64,000 bases of DNA from Isoetes taiwanensis (GCA_021234155.1 JAJEKV010000050.1:6659199-6723198); one strand, 5' to 3'; shown: positions 39,020 through 53,700, numbered from the stretch's first letter. The notes: a model not told the origin generated them from the letters alone. Numbers and translations: made by a program.

Positions 39020-42000
39020 ATGGCAATGGCAGGCCGGATGGATGAAATTAGCAACCATGCAATTGGATTGCTTAACGAGGCAAAACTTCAGTCTGATACA
39101 TCAGCTAAAGTGGATAAATTAAAGCAGCTCAAAGAGCTTATTTTGTACAAGGAACCATGGCTATTGCCGGAGTTCATACCCCATCTCATGGAACTGCAGA
39201 GCGAACCTGGGAGTCCTGTACGCAAATATCTTGCAGAGTAAGTTGGTGAATGAAATGTATAGTAAATATGGATATAGAAAATTGTTAGTATATAAGATTT
39301 GAACGATCAGCATATCAGTAGCTCTTTAAGACAAGGCATGCATTGTTCTGATCACTGGTTCTGGAAATTTTGAAACCTGTTTGCAAACAAGATTTTTATG
39401 GAGCATGTTGAATATAGCTGACTGCCCTTCGATTATCAGGGTTATAGAGGAAATAGGCTTGAAGTACACAGAGCAACTTCCTCTTATGGTACCTGTACTA
39501 CTTGTATTGCTGAACGACTCTGTACCAGCCGTTGCACGAAGGGCCATCACTAGTGGGGCAAACTTGTTCCGGAACACTCTGGAACAAGTTGCATTGATGG
39601 TAATTAAAGTTTGATGGTTTTATTTGCTGGTTTTAACTATTTTGTGTTGGAACCATAAAATGAAGTTCGAATGAAATGCACGCTATATAAAAGTCAGGAG
39701 TACACTCAACATCATTTTTACCCTAAAGCTCTATAGAAACCTCCAATATTCTTACACTACTTTTAAACATAGGGTATATATAGTGGTCAAGTGGAGAAGC
39801 ATATTGAGGATGCTTGGTCATGGATGACAAGGTTCAAAGATGCTGTCTATCCTGTTGCGTATCAGGTAGGTCGTTCATGGTTACAATTATTGATTTGTGC
39901 TGGAGCTTTATATTGCCATGTCTGATTGCAGCATGCAAATGATGGTGTGCGGATCCATGCAGTTAAATTCATTGAGACTACAATTATGCTTTTCACCCCT
40001 GATCCCAGTGGTTCTCCTCACCCACCGCCGCCGTCGCAGCAGAATGATGGTTGGTGTACACAATTGCATTATTGAGTATTAATCTTAATTGTGTTTATGA
40101 CGCTGCTGCTTTTGTAGGGACTCCAAAGGGGTTTAATATCGAATGGATAGCATCTAAGCATCCTCTTCTAGATGCTGTTGCAATGGGCCAAGAAGCGAGT
40201 AAAAACCTTGGTCTGCTATTGAACCAGTTACGGCCACCTGACATCTCATCACTTCCTTGTCCTGTTGCAATTGTCCTTGTTAACAGGTAAAATGACATTT
40301 GGAAACACTGATAGTAATTTTTGTATCTGTGTGTCTGGGTGTGTGCTATGTGTTCTCTCGTATCACTAATTTGACGACTGTCTTATAGTAATGTGCTGTT
40401 ATGCAACACAACAGAATTACACTAACAAAACAGCGGCAAGAGAATGACACGATGTCTTCCTGCATGGAATGAGCTATGTTTTTGTCAGTTGGATTCAGCC
40501 TGGGTTATGTGGATATCACAATGGGACAGCTCACAGAACAAGACCACTTAAAAGATTCTTAACGTTGCAATTTAGAAGAGTTTGATGCTGGATTGACTAT
40601 TAGATTTGAGGATCAGAAGTGTATGCCATAACACGGGAGTCTTTTCCTTCCTATCCAGATCCAAATGACATGTTTTCTATCAATGGTGGTGGAAACATAG
40701 CGAAATTAGAATTCTAGGGAAAGAAGCAAGTAAACCGAGCATCAAAGTGAAACACAGATTGATCTAACATACCTTTGTGTTATATAAACTGTAGTTAAAT
40801 AGCTTGGGGTATGTTGTAAAATGCCCGTCAAGATTCTTGAACATGAATAAGATTTTCCTTTCCCTTTCAGTGCAATGAAAACAGGGCTCTGCTAAAGATA
40901 ACTAGCTAATATATATTTTTCCGCACGTAGGTTGTTGAGCTTAATCTTTAATCCTGTTTGGCAATGTTTTACTTCTGGATTTACTGTCTGTTTCTTTAAA
41001 CATCTGCTTATTGGGGAAGGGAATGGGCAGTTTGACAGCAATTGCCAAGAAAAGGCCATCAATGTTTGGTCGCATTTTGCCAGCATTGCTTTCACTTGGA
41101 CCAACTTGCGAAGCTATTAAAGGACAAGTTGCAAGTTTAATCCATGCGCTGAAGAATTCACTTCTGTCATTGCTCAAGTGCACACACCCGGGAGCTGCTC
41201 CGGTAATGCTATTTTCTTTTTCTTTTTACACTATTTCATTCAAATTTGATCAGTCACAATTGGAACTTACAGATTTAATTGATCCACGATTATAGAATTT
41301 CAGTAAATATTCAACAAGGGGTTTTGACACACCATGGTGATAGCAAGTTGTCGCATTTGTCTAGTTCTATTTTACCAAGGCCCAGAACTTGTAGAAAACA
41401 GTTTGCTTACGTTGAATTTGTTTTTCACCTTGAATCAACATAGCAACCAAAACTAGCTCCATTTGTTTTTTTAATTATCCAAATATCGCTGTCTACACTG
41501 AAGTTGCCATTTCATTGTTTTTGTTTTCTTACAATGGAACAATCATCCAAATATCGTTGTCTACATTTGTTTTCTTACAATGGAACAATGATTTAGTGGC
41601 GGGAGCGCTTAGTTGAGATGCTACGGAAGATGAATGCTGGCGATGCAGCAGAAATGACCATTTCCCAGATGTTTAGAAATGCGGATAAGGATAGTGGACA
41701 CATGAATAGGAACCTGAAGGTTGTGACTTGACTTCTATTTATTTCTCTTCGAGAGTTCTTTTTATAAATATATGATTTTAGAATGTTTACTTTCAGGATG
41801 AAAAGGTGGTGGATGGGACCAAGAAAAGGGCTATCAGTCAAGAAAATGGAACTGGTGCATGGGATGATAGTAGTGGAAAAAAATTTCGTGCCACCCTTAC
41901 AGGTCCAGTATTGATGACCAGTTCCCATCAGCAGGTTTCTAGTGAAATGGAGGATATTAGTAGTTCCACTGTTGATACTGGCAATGGGTCTGCTCCTGAT

Positions 42001-45000
42001 AATGGATTGTCTCCATTTCAGCACTTGATTGGGATGATCGGAGCTTTGGTTGCTCAAGGAGACAGGGCTACTGCATCTATTGATTTACTCATAGCAACAC
42101 TTCCACCAGATACATTAGCTGATGTGGTGATACTCAATATGCAAAACCTGCCAATGACGGAGCCATCACCTTCTGAAGATCAGAGTTTTATGGATGGATT
42201 GCCTTCTCTTTCCCCAGGAAGGTCCCAACAAGTGAGCAGTATATCTCTTATGGCTACATTGTCAGTTCAGCCTAATTCTGTTGCAGATGCAGCTACAGCA
42301 TCTGACACCCGGCGTGATCCACGCAGGGTGAGTAATTTCTAAGCATCTGCTGAAGTGTGTTGTCTTTTTTATAACGTCCGTTACTGATTTCCAGGACCCA
42401 AGGCGGATGGACCCTCGTTTCTCAGTGGGACTTGCATCTCCAAAACAAGAGGATGCCATATTAGCTGTAAACAGTGCTGCAACTGAATTGGATTTGAGGG
42501 TTGGAACTGAAAGTGTGGTGCATCCTATTGCTGTAAAGATGGAAATTAGCAGTCCAACAAACAGCAGTAGAGACCCACGTGCATCTCTCCAGGCTAGATC
42601 TATACCAATTCCTGGAGACACAATGCCAGTTCATGTGAAATGTGAGCCGATGGAGGAAGTAAGCATGTCCACATCTACCCCGATTTTGCCTCCTGCAATA
42701 TCACCTTCTGAAATGACCCCCCAAGCAGAGGTTCTGTCTCCTGTGTCCCCTGTAAAAACAGAATTGGAGGTCGAGCCACCCATAATAGCAATAACTCAGC
42801 CTTCCCTGAAGGAGGCACCAAATTTATCAGCACCTAATATTGTTGGTTTACCATCTGGAGGAGGTTCAATGATGATACCTGTACTACCACTGAATGATGA
42901 ACAACAATCTGCACTTATTAAAGCAGCTCTTCTGCGGGTACTAGAAGGATATAAAGCCATAACTTCTGCAGGAGGCGGTGAGTTACGGATTGCTCTATTG
43001 GCCCGCTTAACGGCCCATGTAAGTTAGTTGGTAAAAGTATTCTCCATTGCTAACTTTTCTTATTTAATGGTTTACTTGTTTAATTTGGTTGTTGGGTTGT
43101 ACAGTCTTTTGCTGGTGCTGAATCCTTGGACATCATACAGAAGCACATATTGGGAGATTATGGAAATCATATGGTAATGAAGCATCTACAACCCTACATT
43201 CTTCAGATATCCAATATTCTGTAGATATCCGTGTCTTAGGTAGTTTAACTTGTAGAATCCAGAGGCAAGGACTTTAGTGTTTTAGACTCTCCCCCACTTT
43301 TTTGCAAACAAATCCCTTTCGCATTTGATCACGTTCCACCATTGTTTTTCGAGCATCCTCTAGTTCTTCCGTGAGCTTTATTACCTTTCTAAGTTCGATT
43401 GTGGCTAGCCCTCAAATGTGTTGATTGCCATGCTTCTCCCTTCTTATTAAAACAACGGGATTCAATTTTATGCAATCCCACTTTCTTACCTTGTATGTCT
43501 GACTGCTGTCACATGGTGGTATAACTTGTGGGGTTTATGAGACATCTAATTTAGTATGACCAGCAGTGTTGTCTAGGTTGAAAAATGTTAATTCCGCTAA
43601 TCCATACTTGCATTTCCAAAATTCAAAAAAAATTCTGATATGCTGCACTGTTAACTTCATGTCACAGGGGCATGAACTTGCATTGCATGTGCTTTATGAG
43701 CTTTACGTGGAACAAATTGAAGACCCAGGTTCAGAAACTTCTTTTGAGGTGTACAATAACTTTTTACTGTCCTTGGTAAGATGGATACTTCTTTTCAATC
43801 TTAGAAGGTATAGTTGAACATGATCAGAAGGGTAACCAATTTAGTCAGAAGCATTTTGTTCTTTTTGGCTCCATCTGTGTTGGGATGAAGATGATGGTTA
43901 TGAGAGTACATGCATTTTATATTGCTAAGCTATCCTATGTTGATCTATGGTTAAGATTGCCAAGATCAAAAAGAAGATATTTTGTGACGGTGGAATCAGA
44001 AGTGGCACTTCTTGCATTGCAGTTCCATAAGCTAAGGCTTTTATATTGCTTTCTATAGTCCATTAGTGGTCTTACAAAAGAACTCCTTTGCCATCTTAAA
44101 ATGCTGCTATCCTTGAATGTCCCTTTTGTGACTAAAAGGATTCTTAAGTGATTTTTTAAGTAGCCTGTGGCTGGCCCATTCAGTCTATTTTTGTGACACT
44201 AGTATTTGAACATGTCTCTGCCAAGTCTAACTGTTCCAATGAAATCATAAATATAACTTGGAGATGCATATCCAAATAGTCTAAAGCCTTTAACAAATGT
44301 GAAGATAATCTTGGGATCTGTAAGATGGCACAAGCTTCCTTGGAAGGAAGTGGGATTATTGCACATGATGGTTTGAACAAATATTTTTTTTTTCCCAAAA
44401 GGCTCATAGGTGCTTCTACGTGGATGAATCAGGATGGTGTCGTTAGACAGGGATACATGCATACTTCCATCTGCTTCAAATTCGGACCAAAATTAAAGCT
44501 CATGTAGTGAGGTTGTGAGTGATCACCAATGTTTGGCATTGTCGTCTTTAAAACTGGTTTATTAAGGATTCTCAATGTATAGGCTGTTTGATTTGCAGTT
44601 GCTCAAAGTAATAATTTTCTTGTTTTTGTACACAACATCATCTTTTTTTTGAGTAGTTCCAAATTGCTTTTCAGTTTAAACCTGTGGTTGGCAATGAAGA
44701 AATGAAGTGGTATTTGGAAATTACAAAAAATGTTCTATGTTATGTGCACAGGCAGAAGGTTTACGGGATACTTTGCCTCCAACTGATAGGGCCCTTAGCA
44801 AGCTGCTGGCTGAGGTCCCTATACTTCCTATGGAGGCACTAAAGCTACTGGAAAGTTTATGCAATCCAATAAGTGATGCAAAAGATCTAAGCAGTGAAAG
44901 GATCACACAGGGCCTTCTTGCTCTTTGGAACCTTATTCTACATCGCCCACCAGTGCGAGAAACTTGTCTAAAAATGACTTTGCAGGTAGTATTTTATTCA

Positions 45001-48000
45001 CGCTGAAGTTAAATTTAATAGCTAGCATGTGGTTTTTATTGCTTTATTATCAAGAAGTATTACAAATCTGGTTATGCTTGGTTTGGGCAGTGTGCAGTAC
45101 ATGAATTGGAGGATGTTCGAGCAAAAGCAATACGTCTGGTAAGATGAGTTAGAATGAAAAGAAAACTAATTCGCGTGTTAGGTTGCCATTTAAGGACATT
45201 AGCTGTTAAGGCTTAGGAGTACTCCAATGCTCTTTGCTGGTTGCTGCTTATCATTTAGTCATATCTAGCTTTAGAGTACCACCCTGTTCGTAATCTGTCA
45301 AATAAACAGGTCTTGTTTTATCTCTTTGCTTTCACACAGGCCAGATGAGACTTCCATGGTTGGCTTATGTCTTAACAAAAGCTTTTGCTGAACAGTTAGA
45401 TGTTTAATTCTCTTGGCTTCTCAGTAGATAAAGTCCCGCCATTTCAATACAACTTGGCAGCAGTTAATAAACTGACCAGACTGCAAATGAGTCAGCTTAT
45501 ACGTCAAACACGTGGCTAAAAAACCTCCACTGAGTTGTAAGGACCTCCCAAATAGGATAATGTTTTCAATGGGGCAGTTTAACTGGGGCATTCTAATCAT
45601 ATTAGCCGAGAAGATAGTTTGGACATGGTGGAATCTGAGGATATTTTCCTGCCATACCTATTATATTATCAGAGGAAGGTATCATTGTCTTTTCAGGCAC
45701 CCAACAACCTTGCAGCATGTACTACCAGAAATGTGTATCGCCATTTGTTCATGACTTTGCTCGGAAGGGAGTGACTTCAGCAATAGAGCAGCATCAGCCC
45801 AAAATGTCTAAAGTCTCTTCATTCTTCCTTGTTTGACGATGAGTCACATCAATCTGGATTGATGGACGTCTTCCAAAGAAGAGGAAACCTCTTGATATTA
45901 GAGGAGTGACATTGGCGACCTCCAAGAAAATAAACTGGCAGCAAAACAGAAGCGCAAACAATCTTTACAGACGAGAAACCATGATAGGAATCAAAATAAG
46001 CTAAATGCTGATATCAGAGCCTTTTGTTTGCACAGGCGTTCCAATGGGCTACTAGTATGGGTTTTGATCTAAAATACTGCCTCCCTTTAGCTTCGATGTG
46101 GGCACAAGTATTAATGCAATCATTGTGCTAAAAGAGGCTCCAAAAGGATGTGAACTAGCTGGTCCGGCATGATCTGAAACATCTATATGCATCTCGAACA
46201 TGGCTGACCCTTCCCACTAAGATGGGATTCTACAAGCATAACATTTTGGATATCCATGAAGATGGTTTTATACAACGCCCAGGGTACTTGAATATCCACT
46301 TGGCAAACAAAGTGAGGATGCTACAGGGGTGTCATCCCATCCTGGGCATCCAGGCCAAAGATGAATGCTTGAAAAGGATCTGCAGGCTGTCTTTTGAATG
46401 AATCTAGTCTGAGGAGCATTTTATTTTCACATGCCCAGTAGATTCTGAGATTCGATGCAGGTTTATTGCCTCTTCCAAGAACCTACCTTGCTTCCAAATC
46501 TAATCAGGTTCGAGGACCAGAAATGCATAGCTCTATGCCCTCATCAATTGACAGTTCAAAGAAGAAATATCAAGGAGCATGGTGGTGGGAAGATGGGGGA
46601 AGGGAAGGACCCTTCCCAAGGTTAATCGCTTTCTTTCTCATTGGAGAAAGAAAGCGGCACAAAGAAGTCCTGTACTTAGCGACACAAAGAAGTCCTGTAC
46701 TTGAACCATCTAGTTTTCTCCCTATGGAATGCCTACTCTAGAAAGATAAAGTGGACAGCAAAGAAAATGCACTATACAGTCGTTTAAGAGAGAAAACAAG
46801 ACCGGCATCATGCACCTACACTAGGAAAAAGACAAATATTTCTTGAGCTTTTTAATTTGGTTTATTTTTATTATGCACATTCTAGGTGGCTAAAAATGCG
46901 CCCTAGCTATACATGAGTGATGTAGATGTAGTATTGGTCTCATAGACCGAAGCGGTCTCCCACAGACATCATTATAAGCTTCATTTCTTTCTTTATAAGT
47001 ACTCATGATCTACATTGGTTCCAATGCAGGTTGCAAATAAGTTGTATCCGCTTCCTTGTATTTCCAAAAGTATAGAAGACTTTGCTTGCAACATGCTATT
47101 AGCAGCTATGAGCACTGCAGCTTCTGCAGACAGGGCAATGGACAGCATGGATGTGATCTCAACCTCACAGACGGACAGCATGGACAAGGTACAGTTAGTG
47201 TTAAGGAACATTATAACTCTTTTGACAGGTCAAGTGGTCTATGTACTAGAATACGCCTCTTGAATTGAGGCGCAGAGTCTTAGATACTGCTTCTTTGTAA
47301 AGCTCATTCGTAGTTAGATGTTGTGGTAGCAAACTCATACATGTCGTCTTCTATTTCTATGGAGCCATCACCATTGCACGTCTGTTAAAATGTGATAACT
47401 TGTACATTTGTTGTTTACTTCCATGCATTGTTTTTCCAGACAGAGTGGTTCATTTTGACAGAGGATTAATAACAGCATGTGCGTTTTATTGTTTGTAGGC
47501 TGTTCAAGGAGATACTGAATTGCAGGGAAAACATAAACCAGGAGCAACGTCCTTATTATCTGAAGCATCAGTTGATGATGATGCACAGAAAGGTCGTAAC
47601 AGGAATACGTCTGTCTCAGAAGCTCAGCGCTGCATGTCTTTGTACTTCGCATTATGTACTAAGGTACTAGCTCACTTGAAGATTGGAGATGAATTGGAAA
47701 GTGTTTATAGTTTGTGCAACTGCTGGATATAGTTGAAATGATTTCCTACGTCTTAAAATTTTTTGAAGACGGCCCATTGAGGCATGTAGCCTACCTGCAG
47801 TCTGCTTCGCCTGTTTCTTAACTTTTTTCCCTAGCGTATGTTCATTTACAGCATATGAACAAGAGGATGGAAGCTGGATAATAAGACTGTTCATGATGAA
47901 ATATATTCTTAGTACCTGTCATGCTGGCATACTCCATCCAGTCATTTTTGTGGATCTCACATACCTTGAGCTCCCAAGTTTTATTAGACATTCAACATGG

Positions 48001-50890
48001 TAACAAGCTGCTCTATTAACCTGGAGAGCAAGAACTAAGTGAAGAAGACAGAAAATACTTACTGATTAAGCATGCAAGAATTGTTTGGACATGGTCAGCA
48101 TGCTTTTCTTGCACAAGGCATATGGAGAATCCAATTTTGTTGGGTTCAGTAATCTGGTGACATGAAGAAACAAAATGTGTGACATAAACACTTATAAAAA
48201 AGAGCTAGTTTAATTATAGAATTTAAAAAATTCAGCATTGTTATTCGTGTTTTTGTGACTGCTGTTATGCAGCGATATAATAACAGGAGTTATTATTTTT
48301 TGTGATTGATTTGGGAACCACTTTATGTTGTTTACAGAAGCATGCTCTGCTTCAGCAACTGTTCCGGGCATATGGTTCAGCTCCAAAGCCAGTGAAACAG
48401 GTGCGTTCTTGTTCCATGGTTCAAGAAAAACTTGTTAGTGAATGAGTATGGTTAGCGAATGATTTATTCACAGGCAATGAGAAAAGACTTTCCGCTCCTG
48501 ATTCGTACCGTGGGCTCCTCTTCCCCTGAGCTACTAGACATTATCTCTGATCCACCTGGTGGGAGCGAGCAGTTAGTTTTGCTGGTATTTTCTATACATA
48601 ACTGTCCTCTTCAGAAAAATGTTCTCTGAAACACTTGATGTTCTATTGAACAGGCTCTAGAAAGACTGACAGACGCAAGCACACCTTCCCCTGAACTCAT
48701 TAGCACTGTGAAGAAACTGTATGAAACTAAGCTTAAGGTAAACTATTTGGGTCCATGGAGAGATTGTTATGGTTGTTCTAATAACGCTGGTTGTTTGCTG
48801 CTAGGATGCTATGTTCCTTATTCCTGTGTTATCATCACTATCAAAAGATGAGGTTAGTCTTAGGCTTATCCTTAGATTAAAACCACAGTATGTATCTGAT
48901 ATCTGTTCTTCACATGAAACATTTCGATATATTTTTAAGTGATTAGTGGCAGTGGCTTTTGGGTTTAAAATGTATGGCTGACATTCCTTAACAGGTTTTA
49001 CCAATATTTCCTCGTTTGGTTGACTTGCCACCCGAGACATTCCAGGTTGCGCTGGCCCGTATTTTACAGGTACACATATGGTGTGCTCATTGTGCAATTG
49101 ATCAGGCTAATTTTAAAATTAATGCTGACAGTTTTACCTGTACAAAGGGTTCGGCACACACTGGTCCTGCATTGACTCCTGCTGAAGTTCTTATTGCTCT
49201 CCACGGGATTGATCATCAACGTGATGCAGTACCGCTAAAGAAGGTTCTGGAGCTTTTTCTTTGTTGGTTGCATCCAACATTTTTCTTGACACTATATGAT
49301 CTGGCATATGCTCAGCAGTTGGTGATTCTCATTTCTAGGTGACAGATGCTTGTTCGGCCTGTCTTCAACAGAGAACGGTGTTTACTCAACAAGTTTTGGC
49401 GAAGGTGTTGAATCAATTGGTAAGTATTAATTTATGTTCATGATTAGCTCTTTTTTTAAATATCTGAGAACTGCTACCCTTTATGACAGGTTGAACAAAC
49501 TCCGCTACCACTTCTCTTTATGCGTACTGTAATTCAGGCTGTTGGCGCATTCCCATCTTTGGTATGTTTTATGTCTATTTGTAATATGCTATGTTCTGAA
49601 GGTTTTTTCTTTCCAGCTGGATGAGGTGTATTTTTATATGTTTTTTAAGTGTTGAAAATGTCTGAAAGTGAAGCTTGATGTACATGGAATCCTAAAGGTT
49701 GGAAAATATGCAGAATTACCTAACCGGGAGTGGGATTGTTTTTTTGTACCATAAGAAGCAAGGTTCGAGTAATAGGAGATCCTTAGAGAAGCTTGATCTG
49801 TGCAAAATGAGTTTCTTGGCTTGCCCAATGTGTCTGGAAAGGCGTTGTTCTTGGGGAATTATGTCGGAGTACAGCCCACTACCATTATTGTTGGCAACAT
49901 TTAAAAGGTGTTATGTGCAGTATGAGATTTCTGCAGATGCTTGTTCTCCAACCTGGCACCACTACATGATCATGGTAGCTGGAGATAATCCCAACCATGA
50001 GTTGCATATCATACCTGCGAGGGAAAGAGACAATAGAAGGCCTTTGAATATTCAGTTTAGAATTTGTTTCTCAGAGCCAAAGATGATATGTTTTCATAAT
50101 GCTACGGATTGCTGCCTTTTGCTGGTTATGAGCACCCTCTTACGTTCATCTTCGTTTACTTTACTGTCTTCTATTGGCTGAAGATTTGGCTTGTGTATAG
50201 GTGAACTTTGTGATGGACATCCTTTCGAGGCTTGTGAACAAGCAGGTCAGTAATGCCATCCGGTTTCCTCTATCATGCTCTCCTCTGATGTCTGTAATTT
50301 GGTCCTTTCAGATATGGAAGTTTCCTCAGTTGTGGGTTGGCTTTTTAAAATGCGCGCATCAAACTGTACCCCAATCCTTCCATGTGCTGTTGCAGGTATC
50401 TGCGTACTTTAATAGTATTGAATTAAATGTGCAACGACATTGTGCTACATTTTGTTGGATTGTGTCTGAGGGGTCTTGTTGAAGGCCGTACATTCCATTT
50501 TTGTTCTTTTCTGCTTGTTGATTGCTTTCCTCTTTGAAGTTTATGAATTTAGTTAATTGCCTGTACAGCTACCGACAGCGCAGCTTGAAAATGCACTCTC
50601 GAAGTTCCCAGGTTTGAAGTCACAATTATCTGCACATGCTAGTCAGCCTACTGTTAGAACAACCGTACCAAGGTAGCCCATTGCATGCACTATTTTTGGA
50701 GTTATATTTGAAGCTGTCTGATCCATTTCCCACATGCAACAGGTCATCATTGATACTATTGGGCCTTGCACAGGACGAGGTGTCAACTGATTCTGTGCTT
50801 CCCAACACACAGCCAATTCAAGATTCCATTTCTTCTGGAAGGGCACAAAGTGATGCCCAGCCATCAGAATCGGCAAATGTTAGCTCGTAA
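39020..50890 (+). CDS. ESP4: Symplekin/PTA1 homologue (cleavage-polyadenylation scaffold), intact, 27 exons
   Basis: Exons: 39020-39237, 39440-39599, 39773-39865, 39932-40049, 40118-40286, 41031-41202, 41597-41719, 41797-42327, 42395-43018, 43105-43173, 43668-43775, 44752-44985, 45091-45138, 47030-47188, 47499-47663, 48338-48400, 48474-48584, 48654-48737, 48805-48852, 48995-49069, 49148-49243, 49339-49419, 49490-49561, 50201-50245, 50312-50395, 50569-50672, 50743-50890. All junctions are GT-AG, and the exons sum to 4,002 bases, one frame of 1,333 codons plus stop. Symplekin is a nuclear scaffold joining CPSF and CstF factors in mRNA 3'-end processing; the Arabidopsis homologue is ESP4. The N-terminus (about residues 20-310) is HEAT-like, matching the symplekin/PTA1 N-terminal domain. 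Residues about 500-730 form a Ser/Pro-rich linker. Residues about 1085-1285 match the symplekin C-terminal domain, including [14 protein letters not shown] in exon 25. The ATG at 39,020 was chosen because it opens the conserved N-terminus; a second Met follows two codons later. Confidence 0.95.
41479..41592. repeat. Short tandem repeat in symplekin intron 6, copy B
   Basis: The segment starting CCAAATATCG at 41,479 recurs at 41,547; both run through TTTTCTTACAATGGAACAAT. The same pair is present in copy A at about 9,226-9,335, so it predates the duplication. It ends just before the exon 7 acceptor. Confidence 0.7.
45139..47029 (+). other. Intron 13 of symplekin, copy B (1.9 kb, largest)
   Basis: Bounded by GT at 45,139 and AG at 47,028-47,029. 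It contains a perfect 13-base stem hairpin (46,627-46,656) and a short duplicated AAAGAAGTCCTGTACTT (46,660-46,705). It matches the copy A intron at about 12,840-14,695 with heavy indel noise. No coding exon was recognised inside it, and the flanking exons join in frame without it. Confidence 0.75.
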
Positions 50891-53700
50891 TGATTTTCAA
50901 AGTTCGTTCATGATCAGATTTTCACATGACTGGCATCAGCATTGATGCTGCTGAAATGGCGAAAGAAAGGGATGGTATATCAAGCATTCTTAGCATGTGG
51001 TGGTATATCAAGCATTCTTAGCATGGCACATTTCAGCATATGTTGTGCCGTAGGGAAACTGGATTATTGCACGGCTCCATGATGATATAACAGAACCACG
51101 GGACTTCGAGGACGTTCTCAAGTATTCAAACAAAAGCATAAAGCGTCTTATGGTCAACGTTCCTCATGTTTCACCCCAAACTGTAAATTAGTTCACTTTT
51201 CTTTCATCATGTCATCAAGGTGTATATTATTTCATTGTAAATCCCAAATTATTTTTGCCTCAAATGGTAGCCATTGGATGGCTGTCAATGTAACAGTTGG
51301 AAAGCAGACACCAATTGAAAGGTGTCAGATCCTTATTTTTAATCATAATCATATGCCAAGCCATAGTGATTATCATATGGTCTTTGTATGGTTGGCTTAA
51401 CACTTACGGTCATCGAGCTGATCTAAGTGACGTGCTTTTGCAAAACGCCAATGGGGCTTTCAATTGTGCATGAGGTATTTATTAACAAAGTAAGAATTAC
51501 ATAGTACCCCTTTGAGGTGCATGGGCCATTGACCTCTCTTCATTAAGCCCTCTTTATGAAGGGAGATTGTAAAATCAATAAGTGATGCTAGGGGCTCTTA
51601 CTCGTTGTCTAGGGTCGGTCCTGGCAAGCCGTCCTGAGCACTCGTACATGCTAGGTGGGCATGCAATGCCAAAGTATGTTGGTTCAGCTAAGCGGACAAA
51701 TTGACAAATCGGGTACAATCTCGAGGTGCATAGATCTAGAATGATTCTGTTTCACATGTAGCTTCATTTTAACTTTTGTGAGTGGTTGAAAGAAGATTTG
51801 CATCTGCTTCATAGCTAAGAACCAATAAAGAGGCATCATCGCCCCATAGCTGGAGACATCATGGATGTTTCATCTATGGGCGATATGGGGATGTTGCATG
51901 TTTAGAGTGAGCATTTGAGGTACTTAAAAAATCTACTGGCTTATTCTGTTGGGGGTTGTTACACGGGTGGATATTCTGACTTCGAAAGAATCTCTAGGTG
52001 GTTGAGTGCACTCTTGCATGTAACCACATCAGCGTTTTTGAATCTATTAAGTCTCTTGATAAAGGCGTATTTTCATTATGTTTAACGCTGATAATGTTGG
52101 CAAATTAGTTGTGAGGGCTATGGGCTCCATGTGGGTATTGTTTGTTCTGTTCTAGAGCCACCTCCCAAGATTTTTTGTTGACATGCCTCTTATGGCAAAG
52201 GTCCCCCTACTGGTTCCAACTAATTGATTTGCCTCTTGGCCTCCTTGTGCCTTCTTTTTTGAAGTCTATTTCAAGGCCTTGGGTGTTCATATTGTGCACT
52301 CCGATGTTGAGGTGCTAAGATTTGTGGGGCGTCCATTTGTAGGCTCCAATCGTTAGATACCAGTTTCTGGCGATCTTACCATCGCTAAACGCGATTCATT
52401 TTTTTAGTAAGGTTTAGTTAACTGTCAGTTTCAAATACGAAATTAAACTAAAGGTTATGAAGCGCATTGTACACATGTACGGGTGTGAAATAATACTAGT
52501 TTGTAAAAGAACAAAAAAGACTAGAATGGCATGATATGCGATTTTGCATTTTGCCCATAACACCACAACGAAACAATAATATGACAACATTAGAACTCAT
52601 CAGATTGAACCAAGATTACAAAAAGAAAGTAAGCATGTGCCTTGCACGGTGTTGATTAGAAGAGGGGCTAAACATGCATGCATTGCATGATGCATGGTAT
52701 ACGTGCACTGTGAAATGCATGCACATGTGCATGCGCATAATATACGGTCCAATACGTATATTATATTGCCACGCCACGCGTACATGTCGCCTTGACAGGT
52801 AGTTGAGAGCCGTAATGGGTTGCGCCTAAGGGGCAACCTCGTATGTTGCACATGTCTATTAAACATATGCAATTAAACCCCTTTGCCAAATGGCAAAGTC
52901 CCATTGGTCCCTTCTAACCTAAACCTAAAAGGTCATGTAAAGGAAATAAAAGGGAAACTCTAAACCCTTTCCTTTTTCACATTTTGGCTTCCTTGAGCCA
53001 TTCCGGCTAAGCCACGCTACTAGTTCGCATTGCCAGGTGCCGTCAAGCTGCATTTGCACAACAGATCTCCCAGGAGCAGCTGCATTCAGCCCGAACGAAA
53101 GCATGGACGCGATTCGAGGAGCAGGAGCAAGCTAAGGATCATGTAACCTTTGATTCCGTTGTGCAAAGCCGACTTTTAACCCGGCAATGAGCTAGGATAG
53201 TATGGTAGATCAGTCTTAGTAGCTTTATAGATCCTAAGATTACCAGCCTTAACGAATGAACCTAACCATGTATGTTTAGGTAGATAGATTAGATATTATT
53301 CAGTATCTCAGTTCTTTTATGATGATGTTGTTCCATTGCTCTCTGGTGTATGTGGGAAGGGGGGTAGAGGCCTTGAAATCTTCAGTAGCAGATGATTCTA
53401 GATAACCTCATTAATTCCCAATTAATGCGGCCCGTGTACAAGAGCCCGCCTGGTTGTGAGTGGCGGGGCTAAACCGGTGGAATAAGGAGGACTTGTCCCT
53501 TCACTGACTGATCCCTTGGGTGTGTAAAGCCTACCAGGGATCTCAGCGGGCTAGGCTTAATGGTTTGCCACTGCGTGTGGGCAAGGCATGAGCTCGACAC
53601 CTCTTGGGTGATGAATCACCTTCCACAAGGTTTAAGTCGAAGACAGGCAGTGGCCCTAGCCGCATGTGATGGGCATGCATGCCTCTGGAGGGGTTATCCC
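50891..53700. other. Symplekin 3' UTR/flank and intergenic sequence, copy B
   Basis: The first ~600 bases are probable 3' UTR and flank. A 28-base segment (TGGTATATCAAGCATTCTTA...) is tandemly repeated at 50,973-51,027. Around 52,672-52,736 lies a cluster of CATGCA/TGCATG motifs. From about 53,400 the sequence becomes GC-richer. No gene recognised. Confidence 0.4.

Noticed and set aside
41593-42057. 154-codon minus-strand open frame
   Set aside because: It is antisense to symplekin exons 7-8, with no homology or start context of its own.
45139-47029. Extra symplekin exon inside intron 13
   Set aside because: The flanking exons already join in frame and give a contiguous conserved protein; internal open stretches match nothing and differ between copies.
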